Below are positions 35,760 through 45,301 of a stretch of 64,000 nucleotides of DNA, in pieces (within the stretch, counting starts at the first letter, position 1; each line of letters opens with the position of its first letter). Under the pieces are notes generated by a model. That model ran no database searches. It worked only from the letters and a program-made list of their open reading frames with translations, and had not been told where the DNA came from. The translations under genes were made by a program, and so were the position numbers. Source of the stretch: Lachnospiraceae bacterium (GTDB lineage: Bacteria > Bacillota_A > Clostridia > Lachnospirales > Lachnospiraceae); assembly GCA_900764695.1 (NCBI GenBank), contig CAAFOY010000039.1:11253-75252 (forward strand), written 5' to 3'.

Positions 35760-37946
35760 ATGAATTGGGAGTTGACAGAAAACGGGTTTAATTCAGAAAA
35801 AATTGCTCATTTAGGAAATAAATTTCTGACAGGTAATGGATATATGGGAATTAGAGGCACTCTCGATGAATTTGATTCCCGGGATTTAGTAGCTGTTAAC
35901 TTGGCAGGAATTTATGATCAGGTAGGTAATAGCTGGAGAGAACCGTTGAATGCTCCAAATGGTTTTTACAGTTATCTGATTGTTGATGGAAATGTTTTAA
36001 AGGTTCAGGATAATGCGCCTAAAGAACATTTTATAAAATTAGATTACAGACATGGAATATTTAAAAGACATACAGAGTGGACAACGAAGAGAGGAAACAT
36101 TGTACTTGAATCAGAGCGCTTTGTAAGTATGGATGATGTTCATATTGGAGTAGAGAAATACAAAATTACGGCGGATTTTCATGCAGACATTAATTTTTTA
36201 ACAGGAATTGATGGCGATGTATGGGACATTAACGGACCGCATTATGATGAAATTATTATGGATGAAGATGACTGTATAAGCATAGTTGGAATATCTCATG
36301 AAAAGAAATATCATGTGGCGGTAAGTGTAAGTGAAGATGAAAATTTCCCATGTGAAAAGAAGATAATATTAAAAAAAGAGGACAAAAAGATAATAAAATC
36401 ATTAAATTTTGTCTCAGATATTAATAAGTGTTACGAAATTCACAGATTTATGGCAATTTATACATCAAAAGATTGTGAGAATCCTTTAGATAATGCAAAA
36501 GAAACGGCTATAAATATTAGAAATAAAGGATATTACGAATTGCGCGATGAACATTGTAAATGCTGGGAAAGCATTTGGAGCAATTCAGAGGTAGAAATTG
36601 AAGGCGATGATGATGCGATGGAAGCATTGAATTATTCCTGCTATCATTTGAACAGCATTTCGCCAAGACATACAGACAGCCTTTCTATTGCAGCCAGAGG
36701 TTTATCGGGACAGACGTATAAAGGTGCTGTTTTCTGGGATACGGAAATGTTTATTTTAGACTTTTTACTTATGACAAACCCAAAAGTAGCAAGAAATGTA
36801 ATGAAATATAGAATTGATACTTTAGATGGTGCAAAGGAAAAAGCAAAAAGTTATGGATATGATGGTGCATTTTATGCATGGGAAAGTCAGGAAGGCGGAT
36901 TTGACGCCTGCTCAGATTATAATGTTACAGACGTTTTTACAAAAAGACCGATGCGAACATATTTTAAAGATAAACAGATTCATATTTCAGCAGCTATTGT
37001 ATATGGAATTGGCAGATACATAGACCTTACAGGTGATATGACAATTTTATCTGAAGGTGGAGCCGAAACAATAATAGAATGTGCAAAATTTTATTATGAT
37101 TTACTGCTAAAGAAAGTGTCAGGCGGATATTATGAACTTCATGATGTTATAGGACCTGATGAATACCATGAAAGAGTTAATAATAACGGTTATACAAACC
37201 GAATGGCAAAATATACATTTGAACAGGCTGTTAAAGTAATTGATTCAATTGATGAATTAAACGAACAGTATGCAATAAAGTTGTGTAAAGAATATAACTT
37301 AAAACAATTAAAAGAAAAATTTGAAATGGCTGAGCGTAATATTTATATTCCACAGCCAAATGAAAATGGAATCATTCCACAGTTTGACGGTTATTTTGAT
37401 TTAGAAGATGTAAGCGTAAATACTGTAAGAAGCAGACTCTTAGACCCTAAGGAATATTGGGGAGGAGCAAATGGAGTGGCAGCACATACACAGGTTATAA
37501 AACAGGCAGACGTAGTAACATGGCTTACAATGTTTCCGGATGATGTAAGTGATGAAATAAAACTCAAAAACTGGCAGTATTATGAACCGAGAACAGAACA
37601 TGGTTCATCATTGAGCGCATGTATGTACGCTTTATTAGCCTGCAAATGTGGAATGAAAGAAAAGGCTTATCCGTTGTTTATGAAATCAGCTTCAGCAGAT
37701 TTGAATGAGGGTGGAAAAGAATGGGCAGGACTTGTTTATATCGGAGGAACACACCCTGCAGCAGAAGGCGGAGCTTATATGGTGGCAATAAAAGGATTTG
37801 CGGGAATTTATTTTGAAGATGGAAAAATTAAAGCAAAACCTGATTTGCCAAAAGCATGGAAAAAAATGAGATTTCATATTTGTTATAGAAACAAAAAATA
37901 CAAAATTGAAATAGAAGACAATAACGCAAATATTGTGGAAATATAG
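35760..37946 (+). CDS. GH65 glycoside phosphorylase (2), possibly maltose type
   Basis: 728 residues, cytoplasmic. The catalytic segment DVIGPDEYHERVNNNGYTN is the classical GH65 form. KQADVV and the phosphate-site EHGSSLSACMYA are present, as is NKFLTGNGYMGIRGTLDEF near the N-terminus. It lies 67 bp after the first GH65 gene; the gap holds a CCGGGGCA/TGTCCCCGG hairpin (35707-35738). Having two divergent GH65 enzymes suggests two linkages are processed, for example alpha-1,3 and alpha-1,4. Confidence 0.88.
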   Translation: MNWELTENGFNSEKIAHLGNKFLTGNGYMGIRGTLDEFDSRDLVAVNLAGIYDQVGNSWREPLNAPNGFYSYLIVDGNVLKVQDNAPKEHFIKLDYRHGIFKRHTEWTTKRGNIVLESERFVSMDDVHIGVEKYKITADFHADINFLTGIDGDVWDINGPHYDEIIMDEDDCISIVGISHEKKYHVAVSVSEDENFPCEKKIILKKEDKKIIKSLNFVSDINKCYEIHRFMAIYTSKDCENPLDNAKETAINIRNKGYYELRDEHCKCWESIWSNSEVEIEGDDDAMEALNYSCYHLNSISPRHTDSLSIAARGLSGQTYKGAVFWDTEMFILDFLLMTNPKVARNVMKYRIDTLDGAKEKAKSYGYDGAFYAWESQEGGFDACSDYNVTDVFTKRPMRTYFKDKQIHISAAIVYGIGRYIDLTGDMTILSEGGAETIIECAKFYYDLLLKKVSGGYYELHDVIGPDEYHERVNNNGYTNRMAKYTFEQAVKVIDSIDELNEQYAIKLCKEYNLKQLKEKFEMAERNIYIPQPNENGIIPQFDGYFDLEDVSVNTVRSRLLDPKEYWGGANGVAAHTQVIKQADVVTWLTMFPDDVSDEIKLKNWQYYEPRTEHGSSLSACMYALLACKCGMKEKAYPLFMKSASADLNEGGKEWAGLVYIGGTHPAAEGGAYMVAIKGFAGIYFEDGKIKAKPDLPKAWKKMRFHICYRNKKYKIEIEDNNANIVEI

Positions 37947-38052
37947 GAAATGAATACAAAGCAAAACAGTGCAAGTGTAGAATTTAAAATTTATATGACA
38001 ATATAAGTAGCATTTATAAGATTGTTAGGATTCATTTGAAATCTCCTTAAAT

Positions 38053-38091
38053 AAGAAAGAAGCGTTAGAAAATACTTCTAACGCTTTCTCT
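38053..38091. terminator. Bidirectional terminator between GH65 and lacI genes
   Basis: AGAAAGAAGCGTTAGAA pairs with TTCTAACGCTTTCT, with A/T-rich flanks on both sides. It overlaps the 3' end of the minus-strand regulator gene. Confidence 0.8.
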
Positions 38092-39084
38092 TTCTACAAT
38101 AGAAGTTGGAAGTGATACTTCGCATGGATTAGGCATTCTGTGTTCTAACAATTCCAACATAAATTTAACGGCTGTACGACCTTTAAGGTCCATATCCTGA
38201 TGAACAGTGGTAAGAGCCGGAGTTGTAATGTTACATATATTTAAATCGTCGAATCCTACTATTGATATATCTTCAGGAATACGAACACCTTCTTTATGAA
38301 GGTTAGCCATAATATTTCCTGCAAGAAAATCGGCAGTAGTAACGAGTCCTGTTATTTCAGGATGAGAAGATAAATATTTAGCGATATGTTTTGTATTTTC
38401 AAGGTCCATACCACATTCAAAAACAAGGGAATCATCAAATGGAATACCGGCTTCTGTAAGGGCAGCCTTATATCCGAGGAAACGCTCCATTAAAACGCCA
38501 CCTTCTTTTATGTGAAGAGAGGCAAATGCAATTTTACGATGACCTTTGCTGATTAAATACTTGGTTGACTGGTTGCTTCCACCAAAATCTTCTAATCCGA
38601 CATTACAAATGTTCTTTTCATGAACGTAACTGTCAACGAGAACGATAGGAAGCTTTTTAGCACAACTTGCAATGGCTTCAAAAAAGTCATCGCGGAAGAT
38701 ACCTGCTAAAAACAAACCGTCAAGATCCCATGTTTTTAAGAAAGCTTTAAACTGTTCAGGCGTCTCAACAGTACGCAACATTAAAAAATAACCATTTTCA
38801 CGAAGAACCTGTTCGAGAATTCCGATAAATCGGGAAAGAAAAGGGTCTTCCATGAAATTTGAGTCTTTATTAGTAACAATATGGTTTACGAAACCAATAA
38901 CTTTTGATGAACGTGAAACCAATGATCTGGCAGACATATTAGGTACATAACCTAAATCATCAATTGCTTTATTAATTTTAGCGACGGTTTCAGCAGAAAC
39001 GCGACCGGTTTTTCCATTGATAACATTGGAAACGGTTGTTGCACTTACGCCTGTAGCCGAAGCAATATCTTTAATAGTAACCAT
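38065..39084 (-). CDS. LacI family transcriptional regulator
   Basis: 339 residues from the ATG whose complement is at 39082-39084. The start MVTIKDIASATGVSATTVSN is the LacI DNA-binding helix-turn-helix, and the hinge region is YVPNMSARSLV. The effector-binding domain ends with GFDDLNICNITTPALTTV and the conserved MDLKGRTAVKFMLELL. It is divergent from pgmB and is the likely repressor acting at the GTTTAACGTTAAAC operators at 29631, 29731, 44284 and 44417. The inducer is probably an alpha-glucobiose (inference). Confidence 0.92.
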   Translation of the reverse strand: MVTIKDIASATGVSATTVSNVINGKTGRVSAETVAKINKAIDDLGYVPNMSARSLVSRSSKVIGFVNHIVTNKDSNFMEDPFLSRFIGILEQVLRENGYFLMLRTVETPEQFKAFLKTWDLDGLFLAGIFRDDFFEAIASCAKKLPIVLVDSYVHEKNICNVGLEDFGGSNQSTKYLISKGHRKIAFASLHIKEGGVLMERFLGYKAALTEAGIPFDDSLVFECGMDLENTKHIAKYLSSHPEITGLVTTADFLAGNIMANLHKEGVRIPEDISIVGFDDLNICNITTPALTTVHQDMDLKGRTAVKFMLELLEHRMPNPCEVSLPTSIVERESVRSIF

Positions 39085-39110
39085 ATAATAAATCCTTTCT
39101 GTTTTTAGAA

Positions 39111-39130
39111 TAGGTAAAACGTAAAACCTA
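39111..39130. promoter_or_regulatory. Operator-like palindrome in the lacI-pgmB intergenic region
   Basis: TAGGTAAAACGTAAAACCTA has inverted outer arms (TAGGT/ACCTA) around a CG centre and resembles the GTTTAACGTTAAAC operators. It would suit autoregulation and pgmB control. Confidence 0.45.
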
Positions 39131-39194
39131 TATAGAAATAGTAACACTAAAATATGATTTTGAAAACAAAAAAATGTAAAGGAGAAGAGAAAAA

Positions 39195-39839
39195 ATGAAG
39201 GGTGTAATTTTTGATTTAGATGGAGTTTTAGTTTCTACAGATGAACTTCATTATCAGGCTTGGAAAAAATTAGCTGATGAACTGGGAATTACTGAATTTA
39301 ACAGAGAGGACAATATAAGACAGCGAGGAGTAAGCCGTATGGCTTCTTTGGAAATTGTTCTTGAAAAAGGTGATAAAACATATACACAGGAAGAAAAGAT
39401 GGAGCTTGCAGACAGAAAAAACGGATACTATGTTGAAATGCTCCAAAAACTGGATTCAGGTGCTGTACTTCCGGGAGCAGTAGAAACTTTGAAAATGCTA
39501 AAGGAAATGGGAATTATGTCAGCAGTTGGTTCGGCAAGTAAAAACGCACCAATAATACTTGAAAGGACAGGTCTTGCACCTTATATCGACAAAATAAGCT
39601 GTGGATTAGATGTAACTAAATCTAAACCTGACCCTGAAGTATTTTTAGTGGCTGCAAAGAAATTAGGACTTAATCCGGCGGATTGTCTTGTAGTTGAAGA
39701 TGCAGCAGCAGGAATAGAAGCAGCAAAGAGAGGCGGAATGAAATCCCTCGGTGTAGGACCGTTTCATGAAGAACTGGGAGCAGATTTTCATTCCGAAACA
39801 CTTGCAACAGTAGAAAACTGGAGGGAAATTTTATGTTAA
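39195..39839 (+). CDS. pgmB: Beta-phosphoglucomutase
   Basis: 214 residues, HAD superfamily. The nucleophile motif is VIFDLDGVLVSTDELHYQAW. The cap substrate loop contains RQRGVSRMASLE, motif II is VGSASKNA and motif IV is LVVEDAAAGIEAA. Converts beta-glucose-1-phosphate, the product of GH65 phosphorolysis, to glucose-6-phosphate. This fixes the locus as a phosphorolytic alpha-glucobiose pathway. It overlaps the next gene by 7 bp. Confidence 0.95.
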   Translation: MKGVIFDLDGVLVSTDELHYQAWKKLADELGITEFNREDNIRQRGVSRMASLEIVLEKGDKTYTQEEKMELADRKNGYYVEMLQKLDSGAVLPGAVETLKMLKEMGIMSAVGSASKNAPIILERTGLAPYIDKISCGLDVTKSKPDPEVFLVAAKKLGLNPADCLVVEDAAAGIEAAKRGGMKSLGVGPFHEELGADFHSETLATVENWREILC

Positions 39840-41437
39840 AAGGAAAGAAACAAAAAACAGGGGAAAACAATAATTCAAAGCCAATGGGCAAAGGATTTTT
39901 TGTAGTTGGATGTGTAATAATTTATTTCCTTATTGTAGGAATAGTAAGCGCGGCAATTCATTTGCCTGTAGCAATAACAAAAATTTCAGACAATAGTGAG
40001 ATAAAAAACGCCAAGGTTGTATTGTATGATGGACCTAAATCACTTAAAGATGCTACAGATGCTGATTTGGAAAAAGCATCAGAAGAAAAAAGAGATATTT
40101 CATTAATGCATTGTGTTGATACTAAAGTTGCGGTAAACGGCAAAGACTGTTATGTATACGATACAAATGTAAATAACACACATACATGGATGGGTGATTA
40201 TATGCCGGCAGAAGACAGAACACCTATTACATATTTTGATTTTGAAGGAAAAGTTAAAATAACAGTTACAGTTCCTAATACAGATATTGAATATGTAAAT
40301 ATCAGACCATTAAAATATAACATTAAGCCGGAAATTAATACTAAAAAGCATACGGTGACATTTACAATTGACACACCTGATGCCTACACAGTTGAATTTA
40401 ATAAAAAAGTAGAACGTGCAGTACATATTTTTGCAAATGAAATAGAAAAAGATGTTCCTGACAAAGATGCAGAGGGTGTTAAATACATTGGACCTGGTGA
40501 ATGGAATATCGAAGACATGGTATTAGAAGATGGAGATACAATTTATATCTCAGGTGGAGCAGTTGTACATGGAGCAGTTACAGCATCATTTGCTAAAGAT
40601 GTAACAGTTAGAGGAAGAGGCATTATTGATAATTCTAATTTAGAAGGTTGGAAAGGTACAAGTGCTACAGTTCCACTTAGATTTGATAACTGCCAGTACG
40701 TAACTGTTGAAGGAATTATTTCATTAAATGCAAATGCATGGTGCTTCCAGGGTTACAATTCAGTAGCTGGAGATATCAGTAATTTAAAGATTATTACAGC
40801 AAGACCAAATGGTGACGGAATTTCATTACAGTCATGTAAGAGTTTTGATGTAGAAAATTGTTTTGTACGTACATGGGATGATTCATTAGTAGTTAAGAAT
40901 TATGATGTAAATTCAAACAATATCAAGTTCAAAAATGTTCAGGTTTGGACAGATTTGGCACAGTCAATGGAAATAGGTTATGAAACAAATAAAGGTGACA
41001 AAGAAAACTCGACAATTGAAAATGTTACATTTGAAGATATAACAGTACTTCATAACTTCCATAAGCCGGTATTATCAATTCACAATGCAGATAATGCAGC
41101 AATTTCTAACGTGACTTATAAAAATATTGTAGTTGAAGATGCATGCATGGGACTTGGAGATGGAACAAAAGAATTAATTGATTTACAGGTATTAACAAAT
41201 TCAGGATGGTCAACAACTTCTGACAGAGGAACTATTTCAAATGTTACAATTGACGGCTTTAAGGTACTTTATGGAAATGAATCACTTCCTTCACAGATTA
41301 AAGGATTTGACGAAGAACATGGTATTGATGGAGTTTCAATTTCAGGATTAAATATTAAGGGTAAAGATATTAAATCATTTGAAGATGGTGAATTTGAAGT
41401 AGATGAAGACACAGTAAAGAATGCGGAAATAAAGTAG
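39833..41437 (+). CDS. Membrane-anchored right-handed beta-helix glycosidase (GH49/GH28-like)
   Basis: 534 residues. The N-terminal signal anchor is at about 20-45 (FFVVGCVIIYFLIVGIVSAA). A beta-sandwich-like region (about 50-200) is followed by a parallel beta-helix with active-site-like acidic motifs NGDGISLQS and RTWDDSLVVKN, then WTDLAQSMEIGYE. This resembles clan GH-N enzymes (GH28 pectinases, GH49 dextranases/isopullulanases). The alpha-glucan context favours a GH49-like activity, but the family is not certain. Translationally coupled to pgmB through a 7-bp overlap. Confidence 0.75.
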   Translation: MLKGKKQKTGENNNSKPMGKGFFVVGCVIIYFLIVGIVSAAIHLPVAITKISDNSEIKNAKVVLYDGPKSLKDATDADLEKASEEKRDISLMHCVDTKVAVNGKDCYVYDTNVNNTHTWMGDYMPAEDRTPITYFDFEGKVKITVTVPNTDIEYVNIRPLKYNIKPEINTKKHTVTFTIDTPDAYTVEFNKKVERAVHIFANEIEKDVPDKDAEGVKYIGPGEWNIEDMVLEDGDTIYISGGAVVHGAVTASFAKDVTVRGRGIIDNSNLEGWKGTSATVPLRFDNCQYVTVEGIISLNANAWCFQGYNSVAGDISNLKIITARPNGDGISLQSCKSFDVENCFVRTWDDSLVVKNYDVNSNNIKFKNVQVWTDLAQSMEIGYETNKGDKENSTIENVTFEDITVLHNFHKPVLSIHNADNAAISNVTYKNIVVEDACMGLGDGTKELIDLQVLTNSGWSTTSDRGTISNVTIDGFKVLYGNESLPSQIKGFDEEHGIDGVSISGLNIKGKDIKSFEDGEFEVDEDTVKNAEIK

Positions 41438-41447
41438 GAGGAGCATT

Positions 41448-42068
41448 ATGAAGAAAAAGTTTATAATTATAATGGGATGTCTTGCCGTAGTATGTGCAGT
41501 AATGTCAGCTGTTGTAGCTGTAGGCAATTCATCAGTAAAAATGTCAAATAAAAATTTGACAGTTGTAACAGCTCCTGACCAGAAAGAAGCGATGGAGAAT
41601 GATGCTTTTAAGGAAGAAGAATATGTTGCACCTGAAATTGATGGTACAAACGTAGCGTTAGACGGAAGAGCAGATGCAAATGGATTTAACGATGTTTACA
41701 GAGCACCGAATATAATTGATGGCAGCAGGTTAACATACTGGGAAGGTTCTCCAAATGAAGATAGCCAGATTATTTCTGTAGATCTAAAGGATGCTTATAC
41801 TATTCATACAGTTGTAGTTGGACTAAATCCGGCTCAGATTTGGGGAAAGAGAACTCAGACATTTACAATTGAAGCAAGTGATGACGGACAGAATTATACA
41901 GAAGTAATACCATCTACAGATTATGATTTTGATCCAAAGACAGGCAATCAGGTCGTTATTGACATTGATAATGTTAAAATGCAGTACATAAGACTGACGT
42001 TTACAAAGAACACAGGTGCAGTAGCAGGTCAGATTGCTGAACTTGAAGTTTATACAAACGACAAATAA
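41448..42068 (+). CDS. Membrane-anchored F5/8 type C (discoidin-like) domain protein
   Basis: 206 residues. N-terminal hydrophobic anchor (IIIMGCLAVVCAVMSAVVAV), linker, then one F5/8C-like beta-sandwich (about 68-203) with NVALDGRADANG at its start, IIDGSRLTYWEG, and IRLTF near its end. Such domains often act as carbohydrate-binding modules (CBM32-like). It is 10 bp after the beta-helix glycosidase and may present it or its substrate at the surface. Confidence 0.8.
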   Translation: MKKKFIIIMGCLAVVCAVMSAVVAVGNSSVKMSNKNLTVVTAPDQKEAMENDAFKEEEYVAPEIDGTNVALDGRADANGFNDVYRAPNIIDGSRLTYWEGSPNEDSQIISVDLKDAYTIHTVVVGLNPAQIWGKRTQTFTIEASDDGQNYTEVIPSTDYDFDPKTGNQVVIDIDNVKMQYIRLTFTKNTGAVAGQIAELEVYTNDK

Positions 42069-42170
42069 AATTGTGTGTAGTCTGGAGAGTTTAATTAAAT
42101 ATAATGTGTTTAAAAGATATTTTGCGTAGAACCAATATGTGTTGAAATATAATTTGAAACACAACAAATA

Positions 42171-42235
42171 AAAAGAATCATACTTGTTATCGGTTTATAT
42201 GAAATAAATCTGATAAAAGGATGATTCTTTTTTGT
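42171..42235 (+). terminator. Terminator of the pgmB operon
   Basis: AAAAGAATCAT plus TTATC pair with GATAA plus ATGATTCTTTT, followed by TTT. Confidence 0.8.
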
Positions 42236-42307
42236 TTAAATAGTACAGGTTCATGTTTAAGGATCTGTAGAATGTTCTTTATGTTTGAATACATTGTCAG
42301 ACTAAAT

Positions 42308-43846
42308 TTAAGAATCAACAGAATATTCTTTAAATTTAAACGTATTGTCAGCAGAACACTTGTTAATTAACTTTGTATATGCTTTAGACATACTCTTAGG
42401 TACTTTAAATTTGGCTCTAACATATATTTTTGCGAAAGCTTTTTCTCCTATAGAATCTAAAGTATTGCTCCTTATTTTAACATATTTTAAATTTGGAAGC
42501 TTATAGAAAACTTTTTCTTCGATTGTATTTACGCTATCGCCAATAATGACTTCTTCAAGTTTAGTACAGTTTACAAAAGCCTTTTTAGGTATAATCTCAA
42601 CTTTGTTTCCAATTTTTAAGCGCTTTAATTTGTTCAAATTATCAAAAGCCTTTTTTGAAATGGAAACTACATCAAAAACTCTTCCCTGAAATTCAATGGT
42701 TGATGGAATATCCAAAGACTTAATACTTGTGTCTTTAACTCCTTCAAAAGAAACAGTTGAATTTGATAAAATTTTGAAATTATAACCATCAACTTCACAA
42801 GTTTTATTAACAGAGGATTCAACCTCAAGTGAACCGTCGTACCAGTCAATTTCATTAAATGACATTGCATTTTCAAATGAAGTTACAGTTGGTTTCTCGC
42901 CACCATATTTTTTATACCAGCTTGATGGATATAAAACATTTTTATTATAGTGAGCTAAACTTGTGTCTACATCCGAGGATTCATTTTTTCTGACTTTTCT
43001 GCAAATGACTACCGTTCTGTAATCATGTACTTCATACGAGCATGTTGATAACATTAAAAGTGAATCTTTTTCATTTACATCGACAGGACATTTGTAGGAT
43101 GAACGAACCTCTATCTGATATAAAAAGTTTAAAAACTGCTCTTTCGTCTGAAATGTGCTTTGCAGATAATTGAATCCATCACTGCTTTCAAAATCTCCTG
43201 AAACTCTCATGTATCCTATTATTTTCCATTTGCTTTCTTTATATAAGGTGTCAAATGTAATTACAGGATGTTGTTTGTAAAATTCAATATCTTTATATTT
43301 TAACAACTGATGAAACATCATTCCTGTCGAATCCATATTATGTCCATGTATGACAAGATTCTTTGAACGAGGTTTGATTTTTGAATTGCTTTGTATGTAA
43401 AGGCAACCATTTTTATCACGACCACCTTCAAAATCATGCTTTAAATAAAATTCTGAGTTGCCGGTTGACTGCATTACCGGATAATCGATATTAGTTCCGG
43501 GAACTTTTAACCAACCTCGTATGTCCGAGTTTATCTCTATAAGTTTTGAGAACTTTAATAATATTCCATCAGAGCCTTTAGCCCCTTCTTCATATGATTT
43601 GTCCAAATTAATGTCAACAGGGGTATTCTCGGACGAATCGTCATCTATAACTTCATTGTTGCCGTCAGATTCAGGAGAATCTGAAACTGAATAATATAAT
43701 GATTTATATTTATTGTTAAGCTGTTTGGAATGATAAGGCTGTATGCCTAAGTAATAAATCAAAAAAATAACGCATCCAATTAACAATAAAACAGAACAAA
43801 TCATTACCGTAAGTCTGATTTTTTTCTTGCTTTTAATACTAATCAT
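42308..43846 (-). CDS. Class B sortase with C-terminal BspA-type LRR domain
   Basis: 512 residues. A membrane anchor (about 10-32) is followed by an acidic linker and a sortase B catalytic domain (about 98-285). Key residues are all present: His169 in VIHGHNM, Cys269 in LSTCS and Arg277 in DYRTVVICR; YLKHDFEG and GWLKVPGTNIDYPVM are sortase B landmarks. Residues ~320-505 are leucine-rich repeats of the LRR_5/BspA type (KAFDNLNKLKRLKIG, KAFVNCTKLEEVIIG). Usual sortase B proteins are ~250 residues, so the LRR is an added domain. It lies between two glucan operons, and the APTTG sorting-like signal of the protein at 44459 is a candidate substrate. Confidence 0.88.
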   Translation of the reverse strand: MISIKSKKKIRLTVMICSVLLLIGCVIFLIYYLGIQPYHSKQLNNKYKSLYYSVSDSPESDGNNEVIDDDSSENTPVDINLDKSYEEGAKGSDGILLKFSKLIEINSDIRGWLKVPGTNIDYPVMQSTGNSEFYLKHDFEGGRDKNGCLYIQSNSKIKPRSKNLVIHGHNMDSTGMMFHQLLKYKDIEFYKQHPVITFDTLYKESKWKIIGYMRVSGDFESSDGFNYLQSTFQTKEQFLNFLYQIEVRSSYKCPVDVNEKDSLLMLSTCSYEVHDYRTVVICRKVRKNESSDVDTSLAHYNKNVLYPSSWYKKYGGEKPTVTSFENAMSFNEIDWYDGSLEVESSVNKTCEVDGYNFKILSNSTVSFEGVKDTSIKSLDIPSTIEFQGRVFDVVSISKKAFDNLNKLKRLKIGNKVEIIPKKAFVNCTKLEEVIIGDSVNTIEEKVFYKLPNLKYVKIRSNTLDSIGEKAFAKIYVRAKFKVPKSMSKAYTKLINKCSADNTFKFKEYSVDS

Positions 43847-44252
43847 AAATATCTCCTATTGGATTTGGAAAAGTAAAATAAAGATAATAATGACAAAATA
43901 TATTTATTTAATTTTCATTATAAAGAGTGTTTAGGGGGGATTTTAAAATAGTGTTGAAATATAAAAATGCTTTCGGATTGTTCTGTATTATGTAACAGGA
44001 AAATCCACATTTAACTTTAAAATAATTATAATTGTAATAATAAAAAAAAGCAATAAAACATAAAATTAATAGTAGGAAATAAAGTCAGGTTATATATTGG
44101 TAAAACCGTTCCCAAAACAAAGCAGAAGACACAAGCGTAAACATAAAAAATATAGACATAAAATACAAAATAATTGACAATTGAAAGGTTTTTTTGTGCA
44201 ATAATAATAAAAAAATGGGTGGTTTTTGGTTAAAACGCACCCACCAAACAGA
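43847..44252. other. Intergenic region between divergent sortase and surface-protein genes
   Basis: AT-rich and non-coding. A minus-strand ORF here has no RBS or compositional support. A TTGACA at 44174-44179 lacks a good -10. The promoter and operators lie at 44253-44430. I see nothing else. Confidence 0.6.
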
Positions 44253-44281
44253 TTGACAAAGGCATGGTGCCATGTTAATAT
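44253..44281 (+). promoter_or_regulatory. Promoter of the surface-protein operon
   Basis: TTGACA (44253-44258)-N17-TAATAT (44276-44281). Operator geometry is identical to the ABC promoter: it starts two bases past the -10. The spacer contains the palindrome GGCATGGTGCC. Confidence 0.8.
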
Positions 44282-44283
44282 TA

Positions 44284-44297
44284 GTTTAACGTTAAAC
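44284..44297. promoter_or_regulatory. LacI-type operator O1 (surface-protein operon)
   Basis: Perfect GTTTAACGTTAAAC, identical to the two sites upstream of the ABC operon 14.6 kb away. Confidence 0.82.
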
Positions 44298-44416
44298 GGA
44301 TGTGGGAAAAGTGATTTATTGGGGTGTGTCCGGGGGGACAATTTTCAAAAAAATCTTTTATTTTACCCAGGAAACAAGAAACAATTAAATAAGTGAAAAT
44401 CTTTAAACCGTTACAA

Positions 44417-44430
44417 GTTTAACGTTTAAC
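44417..44430. promoter_or_regulatory. LacI-type operator O2 (surface-protein operon)
   Basis: GTTTAACGTTTAAC, one mismatch to the consensus, 133 bp downstream of O1 and 29 bp before the first codon. Confidence 0.7.
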
Positions 44431-44458
44431 TTATTCGAAGAAAGGAAGAGGTAGAGAA

Positions 44459-45277
44459 ATGAAAAAAACATTTAAAAAGTTATTAGTTATGGTAAGCGCT
44501 GTAGTTCTCATATTTAGCATGAACGTAGCAGCGGCAGAGGACATTGTATTGAATGATAGTGGAAGTCCATTTATTAAATCATTTGATCCGGGAACAAGTG
44601 GAGAATACAAATATTTAGGATATGCTTACTGTTTTGAAGTAGGACCTGAATATAAATATTTACAGATTACATATACAGGTGATCCTACAGCATTTGATGA
44701 ATTAAGATTAGAATTTGTAGTTAACTCAGACCCATCAGAGGAAAAGAAATTAACTCCTGTATGGTTCAGAGAAAATGACGAAGGTACAGTTAGAACAACA
44801 GACGGCGGATTAGTTCCTAATCCTTCAGATAAAGAACAGACAGCAGTAATCGATTTAGAAAAATCAGGAATTGACTTATCAACAGGTATCAGAGCGTTCC
44901 ATATACATGATACACCTGGTAAAGGTAAGTTTACAATTACAGATGCAAGATTAATGACTAGTGCACCAAAGGGTGGAGCATCAGCAAGTGCAAGCGACGT
45001 TAAATCATCTTCAGATGATAAGAAAGCAAGCAGTGATTCAAAATCAAAATCAAGCTCAAGCACAGACAGTAAGAGTTCGGATTCATCTTCAAGCAAAGAC
45101 AGCTCAGCATCATCAGCTTCAGCATCTTCATCAAGCGATAGCTCAGAATCAGTAGGAGGTGGCGCAACAGCAGCACCTACAACAGGTTCAGCAACATATC
45201 CAATTGCTATAGCTATAGGAGGTATTGTAGTAGCAGGCGCAGCATTAGTTGCATCAAAGAAAATGAAAATCCAGTAG
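44459..45277 (+). CDS. Surface protein with one copy of an unrecognised ~130-residue module
   Basis: 272 residues. The signal peptide (about 1-26) is followed by one copy of the module (about 28-165) with landmarks KSFDPGTSGEYKYLGYA, YLQITYTGDPTAFDELRLEF, VIDLEKSGIDLS and HIHDTPGKGKFTITDA. A Ser/Lys/Asp linker leads to APTTGSATYP, a hydrophobic helix and a KKMKIQ tail, an LPxTG-like sorting signal. It is first in a LacI-controlled operon, and the same module occurs three times in the next protein and once in the GH87 enzyme at 49647. A carbohydrate-binding role is inferred from that sharing. Confidence 0.85.
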   Translation: MKKTFKKLLVMVSAVVLIFSMNVAAAEDIVLNDSGSPFIKSFDPGTSGEYKYLGYAYCFEVGPEYKYLQITYTGDPTAFDELRLEFVVNSDPSEEKKLTPVWFRENDEGTVRTTDGGLVPNPSDKEQTAVIDLEKSGIDLSTGIRAFHIHDTPGKGKFTITDARLMTSAPKGGASASASDVKSSSDDKKASSDSKSKSSSSTDSKSSDSSSSKDSSASSASASSSSDSSESVGGGATAAPTTGSATYPIAIAIGGIVVAGAALVASKKMKIQ

Positions 45278-45301
45278 TTTTAAGAAAGGAAGAAGGTTCA
45301 T

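Noticed and set aside
36826..37023. Small plus-strand ORF inside the second GH65 gene
   Set aside because: Out-of-frame shadow of a well-supported enzyme gene.
44085..44341. Minus-strand ORFs between sortase and surface-protein genes
   Set aside because: They overlap the promoter and operator, have no RBS and encode Phe/Leu/Cys-rich nonsense typical of AT-rich antisense.
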